A stretch of DNA of 64,000 nucleotides from Corticimicrobacter sp040137905 (GTDB lineage: Bacteria; Pseudomonadota; Gammaproteobacteria; Burkholderiales; Burkholderiaceae_B). Positions 61,490-64,000 of this stretch are shown here, in pieces. Positions within the stretch are counted from its first letter, which is position 1, and the number at the start of each line of letters is the position of its first letter. The stretch covers positions 83,574 to 147,573 of the forward strand of contig NZ_JBEFDG010000030.1 in assembly GCF_040137905.1 (NCBI RefSeq), written 5' to 3'. The notes under the pieces are model-generated. The model ran no database searches, was not told the DNA's origin, and saw nothing but the letters and a program-made list of their open reading frames with translations. Position numbers and translations under genes: made by a program.

Positions 61490-63789
61490 TCGAGTCACTC
61501 AATCCACAGCAGCGTGCCGCCGTCACGCTGGAACCCCGCCATGCCCTGGTGCTGGCGGGAGCAGGCAGCGGCAAGACCCGGGTACTGACCACACGCATGG
61601 CCTGGCTGATACAGACAGGCCAGGTCACCCCTTACGGACTGATGGCGGTGACTTTCACCAACAAGGCGGCCCGCGAGATGTTGACGCGGGTCGCAGCCAT
61701 TTTGCCCATCGATACGCGCGGCCTCTGGGTCGGCACCTTTCATGGCCTGTGCAATCGCATGCTGCGCGCGCACCATCGCGATGCCGGCCTGCCACAGACT
61801 TTCCAGATACTGGACAGCGCCGATCAACTGTCTGCCATCAAGCGGCTGCTCAAGGGCGCAGGCATCGATGATGACAAATATCCGCCGCGCGATGTGCAAC
61901 GGTTCATCAACAATGCCAAGGAGTCGGGACTGCGCCCGGCCCAGGTTGAGGCCTGGGACAATTTCAGCCGCAAGCAGGTCGAAATCTATGAGATGTACGA
62001 TGCCCAGTGCCAGCGCGAGGGTGTGGTCGATTTTGCCGAACTGCTGTTGCGCGCCTATGAGCTGCTGAGCCGCAATGCACCGATCCGCGAGCATTATCAG
62101 CGTCGCTTTCGGCATATCCTGGTCGATGAGTTCCAGGATACCAATGCCCTGCAGTACAAGTGGCTGACGCTGCTGGCAGGCGATGGCGCGGCGCTGTTCG
62201 CGGTGGGCGACGACGACCAGTCGATCTATGCCTTCCGCGGTGCCAATGTCGGCAACATGGCCGATTTCGAGCGCGACTATGCGCAGGGCAACGTGATCCG
62301 CCTGGAGCAGAACTATCGCTCTTATGGACACATCCTGGATGCGGCCAATGCGCTGATCGAGCACAACGATGGCCGCATGGGCAAGAATCTCTGGACCGAC
62401 CAGGGGGCAGGCGAGCCGGTGCGCATCATGGAGCAGCCTTCCGACCTGCTCGAGGCACAATGGGTGCTGGACGAGATCCGCAGCCTGGTCTCTGACGGCT
62501 GCCCACGGCATGAGATTGCCATTCTCTATCGCAGCAATGCGCAGTCCCGGGTCATCGAGCACCAACTGTTCACGGCGGGTATCCCTTATCGCGTATATGG
62601 CGGGCTGCGCTTTTTCGAGCGCCAGGAAATCAAGCATGCGCTGGCCTACATGCGACTGCTGGCCAATCCGGGTGACGATACGGCCTGGCTGCGCGTGGTC
62701 AACTTCCCGGCGCGCGGGATCGGTGCCCGTACGCTGGAGTCGCAGGCCGACGCCGCACGGACACATGGTGTCAGCCTGGCCGATGCCGTGCCTTTCGTGG
62801 CCGGACGCGGCGGCAGCAGCCTGGCCCAGTTTGCCACGCTGATCGCCCAGATGCGCGAGGACACGCGTCGGCTGTCTCTGCCTGAGCTGGTGGATCATGT
62901 CATTGCAGCCAGTGGATTGCGCGCCTTTTATCAAGGCGAGCGCGAAGGTGCCGAACGGCTGGAAAACCTGTCCGAGCTGATCAACGCAGCCGCCGCCTTT
63001 GCCGGGGAGTCCGGTTACGAGGGACTGTCTGCCGGAGAACTGCCACCGCCTGTGCCGTTTGCGCCCTTGGATGCGCCGGCATTGGCAACGGACGAAGTGG
63101 CAGGCGCTGCTGTTGTGAATGTGATGACACCGCTCTCGGCCTTTCTGTCGCATGCCTCGCTTGAGGCGGGTGATAACCAGGCCCAGGCGGGTGAAGATGC
63201 CGTGCAGATGATGACGGTTCATGCCGCCAAGGGGCTGGAGTTCAAGGCGGTGTTCGTGACTGGTCTGGAAGAAGGGCTGTTTCCGCATGAAAACAGCCTG
63301 CTGGAACAGTCCGGTCTCGAAGAGGAGCGGCGCCTGATGTACGTGGCCATGACGCGTGCGCGGGAGCGTCTCTACCTGAGCCTGGCGCAAAGCCGGATGC
63401 TGCATGGGCAGACACGTTACGCAATGCGTTCGCGTTTCCTGGAGGAAGTGCCGGAAGAGCATGTCAAGTGGCTGACGCCCCGAGTGCGCGAGAGCCGTTC
63501 CTGGGACGGCGGTGCGGCGTCGTCGGGCTGGAATACGCCCCGTGATGCCTTTGGCCGGCCGGATTCCGGTACGACCAGTCCGCGTGGTGGTCGCCTCGGT
63601 GGTGCCAGCGTGACTGTGGGCGATCAGCAGTTCCGTATCGGCCAGGGCGTGCGCCATGCCCGCTTTGGTGAAGGGACGATCATTGGGCTGAGCGGGCAGG
63701 GGCAGGATGCGCAGGCCCAGATTCAGTTCCAGGATGTGGGGGCCAAGACGCTGGCGTTGGGGATTGCCAAGTTGGATGTGGTGGCTTGA
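61486..63789 (+). CDS. uvrD: UvrD-type ATP-dependent DNA helicase
   Basis: 767 residues, superfamily 1 3'-5' helicase for nucleotide excision and mismatch repair. Motifs in order: Q motif LNPQQRAAV at the N-terminus, Walker A AGAGSGKTRVL (24-34), FTNKAAREM, DEFQDTNALQYKWL (about 214), VGDDDQSIYAFRGAN, QNYRS, VMMTVHAAKGLEFKAVFV and EERRLMYVAMTRAR. A flexible linker and a C-terminal Tudor-like segment (RIGQGVRHARFGEGTIIGLSGQG) complete it as in PcrA/UvrD. All motifs intact. Coupled to the desaturase gene by ATGA, which is an unrelated function. Confidence 0.96.
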   Translation: MIESLNPQQRAAVTLEPRHALVLAGAGSGKTRVLTTRMAWLIQTGQVTPYGLMAVTFTNKAAREMLTRVAAILPIDTRGLWVGTFHGLCNRMLRAHHRDAGLPQTFQILDSADQLSAIKRLLKGAGIDDDKYPPRDVQRFINNAKESGLRPAQVEAWDNFSRKQVEIYEMYDAQCQREGVVDFAELLLRAYELLSRNAPIREHYQRRFRHILVDEFQDTNALQYKWLTLLAGDGAALFAVGDDDQSIYAFRGANVGNMADFERDYAQGNVIRLEQNYRSYGHILDAANALIEHNDGRMGKNLWTDQGAGEPVRIMEQPSDLLEAQWVLDEIRSLVSDGCPRHEIAILYRSNAQSRVIEHQLFTAGIPYRVYGGLRFFERQEIKHALAYMRLLANPGDDTAWLRVVNFPARGIGARTLESQADAARTHGVSLADAVPFVAGRGGSSLAQFATLIAQMREDTRRLSLPELVDHVIAASGLRAFYQGEREGAERLENLSELINAAAAFAGESGYEGLSAGELPPPVPFAPLDAPALATDEVAGAAVVNVMTPLSAFLSHASLEAGDNQAQAGEDAVQMMTVHAAKGLEFKAVFVTGLEEGLFPHENSLLEQSGLEEERRLMYVAMTRARERLYLSLAQSRMLHGQTRYAMRSRFLEEVPEEHVKWLTPRVRESRSWDGGAASSGWNTPRDAFGRPDSGTTSPRGGRLGGASVTVGDQQFRIGQGVRHARFGEGTIIGLSGQGQDAQAQIQFQDVGAKTLALGIAKLDVVA

Positions 63790-63824
63790 TCTTGGGAAGA
63801 CACGCCAGGGTGGCGCTGCTGTGA

Positions 63825-64000
63825 GGGCAGCGCTGTCTGTTTCCGGTCCTGGCACCTGGACGGTGCAGGACTGCCCACGACAGCATCCAACAGACGGGCA
63901 GCGGGACAAACTCGCAGCGCTTCGCGCTGCTCAGACAGGTCCCGCTGAAGGCCCCCGCCTGTTGGATGCTGTCGTGGCGTTCAACAAAACAGCGCTGCCC
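63825..64000. repeat. Large nested inverted repeat (palindromic element), reaching the window end
   Basis: Four concentric inverted repeats: outer GGGCAGCGCTGT (63825-63836) with ACAGCGCTGCCC (63989-64000); a perfect 19-base pair CCACGACAGCATCCAACAG (63875-63893) with its complement at 63959-63977; AGCGGGAC (63900-63907) with GTCCCGCT (63939-63946); and a central hairpin GCAGCGC-TTC-GCGCTGC (63914-63930). There is no open reading frame of note. The outer arms may extend past the window. It lies 35 bases after uvrD and could be a mobile palindrome or a structured RNA/terminator. Confidence 0.75.

Overview
The window is one contiguous piece of a GC-rich betaproteobacterial chromosome, most likely Burkholderiales and close to Alcaligenaceae/Bordetella-type genera. 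This rests on gene content (DUF2863, DUF1178, the EarP/EF-P pair with arginine 32, a bifunctional RelA/SpoT next to rpoZ and gmk) and on the gene orders rimP-nusA-infB-rbfA-truB-typA and surE-pcm-nlpD. Genus is inferred from memory of these families; nothing could be searched. No prophage, insertion sequence, rRNA or CRISPR array is present. Coding density is very high: no gene-free stretch exceeds 300 bases. The longest are 15688-15938 (divergent promoter region of acnA), 27269-27482 (structured leader of rimP), 21274-21472 (acnB/regulator divergent region) and 63790-64000 (a nested palindrome).

Layout. 1-5.9 kb: a peptide/opine-type ABC importer operon (binding protein cut by the window edge, two permeases, a fused double ATPase) followed by a DUF1178 gene. 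5.9-6.5 kb: an AT-rich orphan gene. 6.7-12.9 kb (minus): efp, earP, pdxY, DUF2863, an M48 peptidase and a DUF898 membrane protein. 13-21.3 kb: aconitases A and B flank a small accessory set (DUF6678-like protein, Cys-rich unknown, histidine phosphatase, NADAR protein, GlpM-like protein). 21.4-24.5 kb: ArsR-type thiol regulator, yicC, rph and two unknown genes. 24.6 kb: initiator tRNA. 24.8-37.4 kb: scpB, rluB, then the translation operon rimP-nusA-infB-rbfA-truB-typA, yigZ and tsaD. 37.4-48.9 kb: plsY, surE-pcm-nlpD-exonuclease, spoT-rpoZ-gmk-DedA, a membrane hydrolase, coaBC and lspA. 49-55.4 kb: ileS, ribF, purN and an RsmB-like methyltransferase. 55.3-58.7 kb: a LysR regulator divergent from a serine hydrolase/MFS pair. 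58.8-63.8 kb: serA, a membrane desaturase and uvrD.

Most of the window is core housekeeping: translation factors and their modification (EF-P/EarP, IF2, NusA, TruB, RluB, TsaD, IleS), stringent response, cofactor synthesis and central metabolism. The points that stand out are a desaturase whose C-terminal third looks like the tail of an ISL3 transposase; an isoleucyl-tRNA synthetase that has lost three of the four zinc-binding cysteines of its C-terminal finger; a DedA gene with no canonical start codon but a good ribosome binding site before an ATC; a rimP leader ending in a strong terminator only a few bases before the start codon; a palindromic operator between acnB and a persulfide-sensor-like ArsR regulator; and a nested 176-base inverted repeat at the right end. 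No large, clearly new multi-gene system could be established.
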